The notes: a model not told the origin generated them from the letters alone. A stretch of DNA of 39,227 bases from an uncultured Acidobacteriota bacterium (GCA_937888435.1 CALAQS010000233.1:1-39227); one strand, 5' to 3'; positions 1-8,117 are shown, counted from the first letter of the stretch. Translations and numbers: made by a program.

Positions 1-356
1 AGGTGAAACGGCCCCTTCGGAAGCGCGCCGCCTTTCGCGCCTTCGAGCCACACGACCGCGTTCGCGAGACCCCTGTCCTTCGCGAGGACGAGCGCCGGCG
101 AGAGCCTGTCGGCCTTGCCGCAGATCGCGACGTCGGCGTTCACGGGTCGCGGCGCGAGCTTCGGGACGGGACCGGAGAGAGTAACTTTGCCAAAGACCCC
201 GCTCGCGGGCGCTGACGGCGCACTGCCTGCTGCCGGTTCGGCTCGTGTATCGGCACTTTTCTTAGAAGGTGAAGAGGAAGAAATTCCTTTCAAAGAAAAA
301 ACAAGCGATCCGGCGAGCATGAACGCCTGCACGAGGCGCGAGGGTCTTTGGCTCAC
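1..356 (-). CDS. Cupredoxin / carboxypeptidase-regulatory-like exported protein (3' end cut by window)
   Basis: About 118 N-terminal residues are visible; the gene runs off the window start. It begins with a hydrophobic stretch (residues 12-26) that looks like a signal peptide or anchor, then a Ser/Ala/Pro linker. The recognisable block is G-x-V-x-LSG, then D-x-x-x-CGK, then SPALV and LANAVVWLEG. That pattern is common in periplasmic cupredoxin-like or carboxypeptidase-regulatory-like proteins found beside cytochrome complexes. The GTG start at 356 lies 4 bases after the stop of the octaheme cytochrome gene; an in-frame ATG at 320 would remove most of the hydrophobic region. It is the last visible gene of the bc-type operon, so a role as small electron carrier or assembly factor is inferred. 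Copper ligands would lie outside the window. Confidence 0.6.
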   Translation of the reverse strand, partial: MSQRPSRLVQAFMLAGSLVFSLKGISSSSPSKKSADTRAEPAAGSAPSAPASGVFGKVTLSGPVPKLAPRPVNADVAICGKADRLSPALVLAKDRGLANAVVWLEGAKGGALPKGPFH

Positions 357-360
357 GGCC

Positions 361-3300
361 CTAGTTTGCCGCGACGACCGCCGGCGCTTTCACCTTGTTC
401 GGCGCCTTCGGCGCCGGCGACGCCGTGAGGAAGTCGTTGCCGAGCGACCAGATGTGGTCGCGCAGGGCCTTCGTGACGCGGTCGGGATCGCCGATGTAGG
501 CTTTCGCCTCGGCCTCGGAGCCCCAGATCGCGACGAGGTCCTTCTTGAGCCCCGCGAACGCGGGCGCGTCGAGCGCCGGCGCGAGAGGCGAGAAGCGCTT
601 CGCGGGCTTGCCCGGCCCCTCGTCGATCTTCGGGAAGTTCGTGGGCATGCGCGTGCCCGGCATCCACTCTTCGGGCCGCTTGATCCAGTCCGCGATCCAG
701 TCGTACCGCAAGCGCGTGTGCGCCGCCGCCAGAATGGGCGCGAGATCCGCCGGCGTCTTGCCGGCCCGGAGCGCGAGTTGGAATGCGTCCTGCGACGTCG
801 GATGGCACTGGGCGCACTTCAGCGCGTCGAACGTCTTCGCCCCCGCCGCGCGCGAGCGCGCGTCGAGCGCCTCGACGCGATTCTCGAAGGGATATCGCGC
901 CCTGTCGAGAGACGCGAAGTACGACGTGAGACCGTTGAGCTGGTCCGGGTTGAATTCGAAGGTCGGCATGCGGACCTTCAGCCACGGCCGGATCTGGCCC
1001 GAGCGCGGCGCGCCGAGGAACGAGAAGAGCCAGTCGCTCTGCACCTTGGCGCCCTCGCCGCGGATGATTGGCGGCGCCAGCGCGAGGTCGATCTTGTTCG
1101 CCGTCATGGCCTCGCGGATCGCTCCGCCCTTGTCCTCCAGGATGTGGCAGCCCTGGCAGTTGTAGTCCTTCACGATGCGGCGCCCGGCCTCCACCGCGCC
1201 ATGCGAGCCGGCGGCCTTCACGACGAGCGCATCGGACATGTCGTCCCTCTGCATCCCGAGGATCGCCGTCTGGACGGCTTCGATCTCCGCGGGCGAGAGC
1301 GAGAACTGCGGCATCTTGAGCTTCTCCTGGAAGCTCTTGACCTTCTCGCGGTCGAAGGAGCGCGGCTGCCCCGCCTTCTGCGCGAGCCAGTCCGCGCGCG
1401 TGTGCGGCAGGTGCACAAACCCGAAATCGAGGAGATGGACCGGCTTGTTTCCCCACTCGGACAGCTCGACGCCGATCGGCTTGGCCTTCTCGAAGCCGGG
1501 AATCACGTGACAGGAATAGCAGCCGTAGTGGGCGATGATCTTCTCGCCCACGAAAAGGTTCTTCTCCCTGAGCGTCATCCTCGCGACGTCGGCCTTCGCC
1601 TCCACGACGGACTTCGTCTGCGTGAGGTAGTCGTAGACGAGCGCGTCGCGCTCCTTCTCGTCCGCCTTCGGCGGGCGGCTGCGCGCGAACTCGGGCTGCG
1701 CCGGCCGGCTCATGAGGTACGCGACGAGGTCGGCGATCTCGTCGTTCGCGAGACGCAGGTTCGGCATCCGCGTCCCGGGGTTGTAGGCCTTCGGATTCTT
1801 CAGCCAGGCGGCGAGCCACTCGGGCGCCACTTTCTGCGAGAGGCCGATCAGGTTCGGGCCGTGCTGGCGCCAGCCGTCCATCACGTGGCGTTCGGCCCCC
1901 ACCTCGGAGATGTGGCAGCCCTGGCAACCCACGTTCTCGAAGAGCTGCTTGCCGCGCGCCGCGTCTCCCGCCGCGACCGCGGGCCACGACACCTTCTCCG
2001 ACTTCTCGAAGAGGTAGGCCGTGACGCCGGCGATCATCGTGTCCGTGAGACGGTGCCCCGCTTCTCCCTCGAAGTTCTCGAGGTAGAAAAAGCGCGGCAT
2101 CTTCGTGTTGTTCCGGAAGGCGCGCGGGTTCACGAGCCAGCGCTCCGCCCACTCCGGCGTCGTCTTGGACGCGATCCGGGAGAGATTCGGCCCGACGCGC
2201 GGCAGATCCTCGAAGCCTTTCATCTTGTGGCAGCTCCAGCAGCCGAGCTGCTCGACGAGCTTGCGGCCCTGGTCGAGCTTGGCCGCCTTCGGGTGCCCGG
2301 CGTCGCTCCGGTGGCAGCGGAAGCAGCCGGCCTCCACGGCCTTCATCGGGTACATGGGCAGATCGTCGAACTTGTCGACTTCCCAGTCGTATTCCCTCAT
2401 CCAGCGGCCCGTCTGCGTCTCGTCCATCGTCTCCCGCACCGCGTCGTCGTCCGTCGGCAGGCCCTTGTCGTCGTGCCCCTCCTCGAGCTGCGCCGCGAGG
2501 TGCTCGTATTGCCCGTAGTCGTTCGGCATGTGGCCGGCGCGCGTGAAGTCGGTCGCGCGGTCGCGCCCGCCGTGGCACGACGTGCAGCCGAAAGTCGCGT
2601 ACGGATGCGGGGAGTTCGAGTCGACGAAAAGGTCGAGGCGCGGATGCGTCCTCAGGACGGACTGCGGGTACTTTTCCTTGTCTTCGAAGCCCCGGGTCTC
2701 GGCCGCGATGTGGCACGTCATGCAGCGGTCGACGCGCTGGCTCCTGAGGAAGTTCACGTCGTTGTAGAGGCCCTCGAGCTGGACCTGCTGGATCTTGAGG
2801 GACGGGGCGAGCATGTCCGCGATGGGCGCGTTGCGCACGAAGTAAAAAGTGTCGTTCTGCCGGAGGGTCCCGAGCTTCGCCTGGAACCGGTCGTAGTCGG
2901 CGTCGAGCTTGACGAGCGCTTCCTCGGCGTCCTTCTTCGTCCGCTCGAGCGCGTCGAGCTCGGCCTTCGCCGCGTCCCGTCGCACGCGCGCGGCCTGCTC
3001 GACGATCGTGCTCGCCTCGTATGCCGCCTTCAGGCGCGCGTAGTCATTCCGGGCCGACTCGGTGCCCGCCGATTTCGGGCTCTCCTTCTGGCGCGTCTCG
3101 AAGTTGTAGCGCGCGGTGTCCATCTCGGCCTTCTTGAAACGGAAGTCCTGGTCGGCTTCGTACCAGGCTCCTTCGGCCTTCTTCGTCCGGTCCTCCGCTT
3201 CCGAAACCGCCGTGCGATTGCGGCGCATCTCGCGCGCGCCCTCGCGTTTCTGCTCGAGGTACTTCTCCTCGGCCTCGGGATCGATCTTCTCGGAGGCCGC

Positions 3301-3498
3301 TCGGAGCGCCGCGCGCGTCCTCTTGCGGTCGTTCTCGACGAACTTCTTCTGCCAGAATTTCCAATCGCGCCCGTAGTCCTGCCACGTCATCCATCCGAAT
3401 ACCGGCAGCACGAGAATCGACGTGATCGCGAAGACCTTCGTCAGCCGCTTGATGTCGTAGTGGTGATCGATCGGTTCGGGGGGAGGAGCCTTGGCCAT
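361..3498 (-). CDS. Membrane-anchored octaheme cytochrome c with N-terminal coiled coil
   Basis: A 1045-residue protein with eight CxxCH heme-binding motifs at about residues 259, 305, 392, 420, 525, 660, 781 and 895. Several are followed 40-70 residues later by a Met-Pro motif (KMPRF, TRMPN, KMPQF, RMPTF, TRMPT) of the kind that supplies the distal methionine in class I cytochrome c. Residues 22-38 form a single membrane anchor. Residues 50-215 are rich in Lys, Glu, Arg and Ala and look like a long coiled coil. The protein should sit in the inner membrane with its hemes in the periplasm and accept electrons from the bc-type complex encoded just upstream (1 base between its start and the stop of the subunit-IV-like gene). 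It looks like several mono-heme domains joined in series. The exact family is not recognised. Confidence 0.85.
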   Translation of the reverse strand: MAKAPPPEPIDHHYDIKRLTKVFAITSILVLPVFGWMTWQDYGRDWKFWQKKFVENDRKRTRAALRAASEKIDPEAEEKYLEQKREGAREMRRNRTAVSEAEDRTKKAEGAWYEADQDFRFKKAEMDTARYNFETRQKESPKSAGTESARNDYARLKAAYEASTIVEQAARVRRDAAKAELDALERTKKDAEEALVKLDADYDRFQAKLGTLRQNDTFYFVRNAPIADMLAPSLKIQQVQLEGLYNDVNFLRSQRVDRCMTCHIAAETRGFEDKEKYPQSVLRTHPRLDLFVDSNSPHPYATFGCTSCHGGRDRATDFTRAGHMPNDYGQYEHLAAQLEEGHDDKGLPTDDDAVRETMDETQTGRWMREYDWEVDKFDDLPMYPMKAVEAGCFRCHRSDAGHPKAAKLDQGRKLVEQLGCWSCHKMKGFEDLPRVGPNLSRIASKTTPEWAERWLVNPRAFRNNTKMPRFFYLENFEGEAGHRLTDTMIAGVTAYLFEKSEKVSWPAVAAGDAARGKQLFENVGCQGCHISEVGAERHVMDGWRQHGPNLIGLSQKVAPEWLAAWLKNPKAYNPGTRMPNLRLANDEIADLVAYLMSRPAQPEFARSRPPKADEKERDALVYDYLTQTKSVVEAKADVARMTLREKNLFVGEKIIAHYGCYSCHVIPGFEKAKPIGVELSEWGNKPVHLLDFGFVHLPHTRADWLAQKAGQPRSFDREKVKSFQEKLKMPQFSLSPAEIEAVQTAILGMQRDDMSDALVVKAAGSHGAVEAGRRIVKDYNCQGCHILEDKGGAIREAMTANKIDLALAPPIIRGEGAKVQSDWLFSFLGAPRSGQIRPWLKVRMPTFEFNPDQLNGLTSYFASLDRARYPFENRVEALDARSRAAGAKTFDALKCAQCHPTSQDAFQLALRAGKTPADLAPILAAAHTRLRYDWIADWIKRPEEWMPGTRMPTNFPKIDEGPGKPAKRFSPLAPALDAPAFAGLKKDLVAIWGSEAEAKAYIGDPDRVTKALRDHIWSLGNDFLTASPAPKAPNKVKAPAVVAAN

Positions 3499-3499
3499 G

Positions 3500-4576
3500 T
3501 CAGATATTGAAAGAAAATTCCTGGATGTTGACGATGTACTTGAGGTTGAAGATCCACCGCAGGTACATCTTGATCGGCACCGCGAACATGATGAGAAACA
3601 GGTTCACGCCCACGAAGAAGCGCACCATTCCCATCTTTTCGTAGAAACGTCTGAAGAGCGTCTTCCCGAGGAGGCCCGGCAGCGCGCCGAGATAAAAGAG
3701 GACCAAAAGGATTCCCGGCAGCTCGCGCTTCAACCAGAACGTCGGAAGCGCCGTCTTCAGCCATTTGACCCAGAAGATCTCCGAGACGCTCACGTTGTTC
3801 AGCGGAACGAGCTTGTTCGGATCCCAGTACTCGTACGGGCCGAAGAAGTTCCAGTTCGGCCCGCGCAGGAACGTCCCGAGGATGATGAGGACGACCCACA
3901 GGATGATGAACCCGAAGCAGAACATGACGATCTCCCACTTCCTCTCGCGGAAGGAGAAGTAGCCGTTCCCGCGCGGGTTCGTGTCGATGTACGGGATCGC
4001 CATGAGGCCCACGATGATCAGTGTCGGCAGGACGACGCCGGCCATCCATGGATCGAAGTAGACGAGCAGCTCCTGCAGCCCGAGGAAGTACCACGGCGCC
4101 TTCGCCGGGTTCGGGGCCGCGCCGGGGTTCGCGGGCTCCTCGAGCGGCGCCTTGAGCACGATCGACCAGACGATCAGGACGATCGAGCAGATGATCAGCG
4201 AGACGAGCTCGACGTACACGAGGTCGGGCCACGAGAAAACCTTCTTGTCGCTGTCGTCCTTTTCGAGAGGCGGCAGGCCCACCGAAAGGCGCGCGTCGTT
4301 CAGGTGCGCCTGATACATGGCGTACCAGAAGAAGAACCCCACGAGGAACAGCATTCCGAGGATCGGGACGTTGTCGGGCATGGTCGCGACGATGCGGAAG
4401 TTCGGATCCGTGAAGCTGAACGCGAACCCGCCCACGAGCGTCGCGAAGAGCACGAGCCCGCCCTTTTTCGTCCAGATCGGCTTGTAGAACATCGCGCCGA
4501 CGAGAGAGAGCATCGACAGTGTCACCGCGATGGCGGGCGATGCGAGCCAGTTGATGAATGACTTCAGGCCGTTCAT
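3500..4576 (-). CDS. Enlarged cytochrome b C-terminal half (subunit IV-like) of a bc-type complex
   Basis: A 358-residue, roughly eight-helix membrane protein. Residues 147-198 match the core of cytochrome b6f subunit IV / C-terminal cytochrome b: an EEPANP loop, then the Qo-site segment APWYFLGLQEL, then a long helix ending in AIPYID. The usual PEWY Qo motif reads APWY (160-163), without its acidic residue; such variants are known in menaquinol-using complexes. At 358 residues it is about twice the usual subunit IV length (~160), with three extra helices before and at least three after the core, plus a FRGPNWNFFGP segment. It follows the b6-like gene by 27 bases, so the two proteins together make a split cytochrome b. 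No heme-c motif is present. Confidence 0.85.
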   Translation of the reverse strand: MNGLKSFINWLASPAIAVTLSMLSLVGAMFYKPIWTKKGGLVLFATLVGGFAFSFTDPNFRIVATMPDNVPILGMLFLVGFFFWYAMYQAHLNDARLSVGLPPLEKDDSDKKVFSWPDLVYVELVSLIICSIVLIVWSIVLKAPLEEPANPGAAPNPAKAPWYFLGLQELLVYFDPWMAGVVLPTLIIVGLMAIPYIDTNPRGNGYFSFRERKWEIVMFCFGFIILWVVLIILGTFLRGPNWNFFGPYEYWDPNKLVPLNNVSVSEIFWVKWLKTALPTFWLKRELPGILLVLFYLGALPGLLGKTLFRRFYEKMGMVRFFVGVNLFLIMFAVPIKMYLRWIFNLKYIVNIQEFSFNI

Positions 4577-4603
4577 AGCGGCCTGCTGATCCCCTCGCTC
4601 ACA

Positions 4604-5398
4604 TCAAAGAGGCCCACTGATTCCTCCATCTTTTCTTACTCGCCAGAAGTGGACGGCCATGAGGAAGGCGGCGACGAGCGGGATGAACACGCAGTGGAGG
4701 ACGTAGAACCTGAGGAGCGCGTTCGCGCCCACGATGCGCCCGCCGAGGAGGCCGAAGCGCGCGTCGCTGCCCGCCGTCACGAGGTTCACGCCGTTCACGG
4801 CGAGCTGCGCGGCGAACGGCCCTTCGTTGCCCGCGAGCGGCGTCGCGCGCGCCATGTTCGAGCCGACCGTGATGGCCCAGATCGCGAGCTGGTCCCACGG
4901 GAGGAGGTAGCCCGTGAAGGAAAGGAGCAGCGTGAGGACGAGCAGGACGACGCCCACGTTCCAGTTGAACTCCCGCGGCGGCTTGTAGGAGCCGGTCATG
5001 AACACGCGGAACATGTGGATCCACACGGAGATCACCATCGCGTGCGCGCCCCAGCGGTGCATCTCTCGCATGATTCCGAAGGGCACCTGCTCGCGCAGGT
5101 CGAGCATGTCGCCGTAGGCGTACTCGATCGTCGGCCGGTAATAGAACATGAGGAGAAGGCCGGTGAACGTGAGCGTGAGGAACAGGAAGAACGTCATCCC
5201 GCCCGCGCACCACGTGTAGCGCATCTTGACGCCCGACTTGCGCGTCTTCACCGGGTGCAGGTGCAGCACGACGTTGCCGAGCATCGCGAGCACGCGCTTG
5301 CGGTTCGTGTTCGGAATGCCGACGCGAAAAATGGACTTCCAGATCTGCGTCTCGACGACCTGCTGCTGGATCTTTTTCCAGTGGCGCTCGAGGCTCAT
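4604..5398 (-). CDS. Cytochrome b6-type N-terminal cytochrome b subunit
   Basis: A 264-residue four-helix di-heme protein. Heme-ligand histidines are H114 and H128 (13 residues between) and H235 and H250 (14 between); the 14-residue gap in the second pair is the b6f type rather than the bc1 type. FYYRPT (86-90), [10 protein letters not shown] (134-143) and [10 protein letters not shown] (161-170) are hallmark b6 segments. Cys64, in YTWCAGG, lines up with the cysteine that in b6 covalently holds the extra heme ci (also called cn). The product should form the quinone-binding core with the downstream subunit-IV-like protein and the upstream Rieske protein. Start: ATG at 5398, 58 bases after the Rieske stop. 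Confidence 0.92.
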   Translation of the reverse strand: MSLERHWKKIQQQVVETQIWKSIFRVGIPNTNRKRVLAMLGNVVLHLHPVKTRKSGVKMRYTWCAGGMTFFLFLTLTFTGLLLMFYYRPTIEYAYGDMLDLREQVPFGIMREMHRWGAHAMVISVWIHMFRVFMTGSYKPPREFNWNVGVVLLVLTLLLSFTGYLLPWDQLAIWAITVGSNMARATPLAGNEGPFAAQLAVNGVNLVTAGSDARFGLLGGRIVGANALLRFYVLHCVFIPLVAAFLMAVHFWRVRKDGGISGPL

Positions 5399-5456
5399 GC
5401 GCCGGCGGCTCCTCTTTCCCTTTCAGAAGACATCTCTTGGTCCCTCAATCCTTCTC

Positions 5457-5999
5457 CTACGTCGTCTTGATGAAGGCCGCCGGATCGGTCCACTGGCCCT
5501 TCTCGTAAAGGAACTTCCGCGCCTTGTCGATGAAGATCTGCCCGTCGTCGGGCGAGATGGAGATGGCCGCGCGCTCGAGCGGGCGCGGCGTGGGCCCCTC
5601 GAAGTTGATGCCCGAGCGGTAGTACCCCGAGCCGTGACACGGGCACTTGAACTTGTTCTGCGCCGGGAGCCAGTTCGGAATGCAGCCGAGGTGAGTGCAC
5701 ACGGTGATGAGCGCGTAGATCATCTCCGTGTTGCGCACGACCCAGATCTGGTACTTCTCCTTCCAGCGCTCGTCGACCTCGCCGACCTGGTAGTCGGCCG
5801 GATAGCCCGCCTTAAAGGACGACGGTGGCTCGAACAGGACGTTCGGAAACAGGAAACGCGCCATTGTGGTGACGAACGCGCCGACGCCGGCGGCGAACGC
5901 CAGCCAGCCGACGGCGAGCCAGTTGACGAAACTGCGGCGCGTGGGGGCAGCGGCCGCGTTTTCCGCGACGGCGACTCCCGCCGAACCCGTTTCCGTCAT
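5457..5999 (-). CDS. Rieske [2Fe-2S] subunit of a bc-type complex
   Basis: A 180-residue protein with a Tat-like N terminus (twin arginine at 21-22 followed by SFVNW), one membrane helix at about 25-48, and a periplasmic Rieske fold. The cluster motifs are CTHLGC (101-106) and CPCHGSGY (119-126): ligands C101, H103, C119 and H122, with a likely disulfide between C106 and C121. It shuttles electrons from quinol at the Qo site to a c-type heme, here most likely in the octaheme protein. GGGGGCGG lies just upstream of the ATG as a plausible ribosome site. It is the first of the core complex genes and may also have its own promoter in the 52-base gap after the HEAT-repeat gene. Confidence 0.93.
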   Translation of the reverse strand: MTETGSAGVAVAENAAAAPTRRSFVNWLAVGWLAFAAGVGAFVTTMARFLFPNVLFEPPSSFKAGYPADYQVGEVDERWKEKYQIWVVRNTEMIYALITVCTHLGCIPNWLPAQNKFKCPCHGSGYYRSGINFEGPTPRPLERAAISISPDDGQIFIDKARKFLYEKGQWTDPAAFIKTT

Positions 6000-6020
6000 C
6001 CGCCCCCTCGAGAAAACACC

Positions 6021-6035
6021 TGAGACAAAGTCTCA
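6021..6035. promoter_or_regulatory. Perfect 6-3-6 dyad in the HEAT-Rieske gap, possible operator
   Basis: TGAGAC-AAA-GTCTCA is a perfect inverted repeat in the gap between the HEAT-repeat gene and the Rieske gene. On the minus strand it is preceded by a run of six T and, 14 bases further upstream, by TTGACG (6050-6055), which resembles a -35 box and includes the HEAT-gene stop. A weak -10-like GACTTT falls within the dyad at 17-base spacing. The T run precedes rather than follows the stem on the coding strand, so it is not an intrinsic terminator. An internal promoter with an operator is possible but unproven. Confidence 0.3.
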
Positions 6036-6051
6036 AAAAATGCGGGCTCCG

Positions 6052-6963
6052 TCAAGGCGCGTCTTTCGGCCGTGGTGCCGCGGACGCCTTCTCTCCGAGG
6101 AGGATCCTTTTCGCCTCGCGCCTCACGCGCAGCGACGGGTCCGTGTCGGACATCTTCCCGCCGAGCGCCTTCGCCGCCGGGTCGTGCAGGAGAACGAGAC
6201 CGCGAAGGCCGTTGAGGAGCGCGTCTTCCTGCTGGTCCGCGGAAAGCCCGGGCGTCGACCGCAGACGTTCGCGGTCGCACATGCCGACGAGGACGTCGCG
6301 CCCGGCGGGGTCGTCGAGCGTCGCGAGGGCGAGCGCCGCGTTCCAGCGGACGTCCGTGACGGAATCCGCGAGGAGCTTCTTCAGCGCCGGGACCGCCTCG
6401 CCGTCCTCCATGCGCCCCAGGGCATACGCCGCGGTCTTGCGGACTCCGGCGTCCTCGGACTCGAGCAGCGGCCGCACGCGTGGCGCCGAGGAAGGATCTC
6501 CGACGAGAGCGAGCGCCCACAGCGCATACAGGCGCGTCTCGGGGTCCTTGTCGTCGAGCGCTTTCTCGAGGAGCGGAACAGCCCGCGGGTCTCCGAGGCG
6601 GCCGAGGACGAGCGTCAGGTACCGCCTCACGCGCGGGTCATCGTTCTCGGCGCCCTCGAACGCGCGCAGAGCCGCGGCCGAGAATGCCGCGCGCTCTTTC
6701 GGATCCGTGAGGGCAGGCAGCTTCTTCGTGAGCTCGAAGGCCGACTGCCAGCGCTGGTTCCGGCTCCCCGTCCGCACGTCGTTCAGCAGCTCGGCGGCGT
6801 TCTTGCGGTCGACGGCGATGGCGCCGAAGAGCCAGAAAACGAATACCGCCACGCCGACGACGAACAGCGGGATGACGAAGAACTGGACGAGGAGTCGGCC
6901 AGCCGGGGTCGGGGAGGAAGAGGAAGATTCTTCGAAAGGGGGCTCGGGCGTTACATCACCCAT
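6052..6963 (-). CDS. Membrane-anchored HEAT-repeat protein
   Basis: A 303-residue protein with an acidic/Ser-rich N terminus, one strong membrane helix at about 24-50, then about five HEAT/PBS-lyase-like repeats (roughly 100-270), each with a D-P-x-x-R or D-x-x-x-R turn followed by an Ala/Leu helix pair (for example DPRVRRYLTLVLGRLGDPRAV). Such repeats are protein-binding scaffolds. It lies between the ferredoxin gene (3 bases upstream) and the Rieske gene in one operon, so an assembly or docking role for the electron-transfer complex is inferred from position only. No catalytic motif is seen. Confidence 0.75.
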   Translation of the reverse strand: MGDVTPEPPFEESSSSSPTPAGRLLVQFFVIPLFVVGVAVFVFWLFGAIAVDRKNAAELLNDVRTGSRNQRWQSAFELTKKLPALTDPKERAAFSAAALRAFEGAENDDPRVRRYLTLVLGRLGDPRAVPLLEKALDDKDPETRLYALWALALVGDPSSAPRVRPLLESEDAGVRKTAAYALGRMEDGEAVPALKKLLADSVTDVRWNAALALATLDDPAGRDVLVGMCDRERLRSTPGLSADQQEDALLNGLRGLVLLHDPAAKALGGKMSDTDPSLRVRREAKRILLGEKASAAPRPKDAP

Positions 6964-6966
6964 TGA

Positions 6967-7416
6967 TTAGAGGACCGGCAGGTACTGCTTGGCCTGCGTG
7001 ACCGGGTTCGGGACGTAAATGGCGTCCTTGTCGCAGACCGTCTCGCAGAGGCGGCAGGACACGCACGGGGCCGCGTCCACCTCGGCCACCTTGTAGTGGA
7101 GGTTCGGAGCGAGCGGGTCGGCCACGAGGTGAATACAGTCGAACGGGCAGATGTCGATGCAGAACTCGCACGCCGTGCAGAGCTCGCGGTCCACGATCGC
7201 CTTCGGGATGTCCTTAGGCTTGACCTTCATCACGAGGTCGCCGTGCTGGTCCTGAATGCACGAGACGGGGCAGTAAACCGCGCACACGGAGCAGTCGATA
7301 CACCGGTCCTGGTGGATCACGAACTTCTCGTTCTTGCCGCCCGTGATCGTGTGCGTCGGGCACTTGATCTCGCAGACACCGCACCCGATACACGTGTCGT
7401 GAATGAAATGAGGCAT
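6967..7416 (-). CDS. Ferredoxin with four [4Fe-4S] cluster motifs
   Basis: A 149-residue protein containing four CxxCxxCxxxC motifs starting at C9, C39, C80 and C118. The first three end in the usual CP; the last ends in CD. Two extra cysteines (C53, C94) lie just after motifs two and three. With no membrane helix or signal it should act in the cytoplasm or on the inner face of the membrane as a multi-cluster electron wire. The ATG at 7416 was preferred because GGAAGGGCGGGCC precedes it; an in-frame ATG 15 bases upstream lacks a ribosome site. It is the first gene of the bc-type operon, unusual for a classical bc1 locus and suggestive of electron exchange between a cytoplasmic donor and the quinone pool. 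Confidence 0.88.
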   Translation of the reverse strand: MPHFIHDTCIGCGVCEIKCPTHTITGGKNEKFVIHQDRCIDCSVCAVYCPVSCIQDQHGDLVMKVKPKDIPKAIVDRELCTACEFCIDICPFDCIHLVADPLAPNLHYKVAEVDAAPCVSCRLCETVCDKDAIYVPNPVTQAKQYLPVL

Positions 7417-7529
7417 GGCCCGCCCTTCCATGAAAAGCTAGCATCGGCGGCGGGGAATGTCCATGCCGGAGGACGGCGGGAACCTTTTCCCTTCCGCCCT
7501 CGTTCCCCTCTCTGGAGCCGGAGGCCATC

Positions 7530-8117
7530 GTGAGCCAGCCTGTTGGAAAAGAGCTTCGATCCGTCGTCAACGCCCTGTTCCTGTTCGCCCTGTTCCTCCT
7601 CGCCTATTCGGCGCTCGTGCCGGGGCACACGCGCGGGAGCGTCCGAGGGCCCCGCTTCCTGAGGATGCAGGTTGAGGACCTCCGGAACGACCGGCATCGG
7701 GTCTCCTTTTCGGTCCCCTACGCCTTCGTCTCCGGCGCGCTGCGCTTCGCCTCTCTCGGGAAGGTGCGGCGCGAAATGGATCTCCACTTCGACCATTCCG
7801 TGGACGCCAGCGAGATCCGCACGATCGTGCAGGAGTTGAAAGACAAGCCGGACGGCACGGACGTCGTGCGCACCCATGAGGACGCCGAGATCCACGTCAA
7901 GAAGAACGGCGAACAGGTGACCCTGGAGGTCCAAAAGCACGGCCGCCCGGAGGAGACCGTGACCCTCCGGCTACCCTGGCGCATCGTGGACGCCGTGTCG
8001 ACGGCCGACCGCGATCTCGACGTCGATGCCCTCGTCGGGCAGCTGAGAAACGCCGAGCGCGGCGACCTCGTGGAGATCAGCGCCCCCGACGCGCACGTGA
8101 GGATCTGGATCGACTGA
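7530..8117 (+). CDS. Membrane-anchored protein with two related beta-rich modules, function unknown
   Basis: A 195-residue product with one membrane helix (about 13-30) and an otherwise soluble region. Two segments, about 43-75 and 120-195, share a pattern: a short strand pair, an aliphatic VPY/LPW turn, then a hydrophobic helix. The second ends with DLDVDALVGQLRNAERGDLVEI and a terminal RIWID. This resembles the SHOCT-like modules that sit at the end of DUF2089/YvlB-like proteins, but the match is from memory and weak. The GTG start at 7530 has GGAGG about six bases upstream. It is divergent from the ferredoxin operon across 113 bases and ends 31 bases before the convergent stop of the next gene, so it appears to be a single-gene unit. 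Confidence 0.6.
   Translation: MSQPVGKELRSVVNALFLFALFLLAYSALVPGHTRGSVRGPRFLRMQVEDLRNDRHRVSFSVPYAFVSGALRFASLGKVRREMDLHFDHSVDASEIRTIVQELKDKPDGTDVVRTHEDAEIHVKKNGEQVTLEVQKHGRPEETVTLRLPWRIVDAVSTADRDLDVDALVGQLRNAERGDLVEISAPDAHVRIWID

Noticed and set aside
115-3510. Very long open frame on the plus strand opposite the octaheme cytochrome
   Set aside because: Antisense to a clear CxxCH protein; Arg/Ala/Leu-rich composition typical of high-GC shadow frames and no domain.
6015-6045. Hairpin with T run between HEAT and Rieske genes as terminator
   Set aside because: On the transcribed strand the T run precedes the stem; the opposite strand has A after it, so it is not an intrinsic terminator in either direction.
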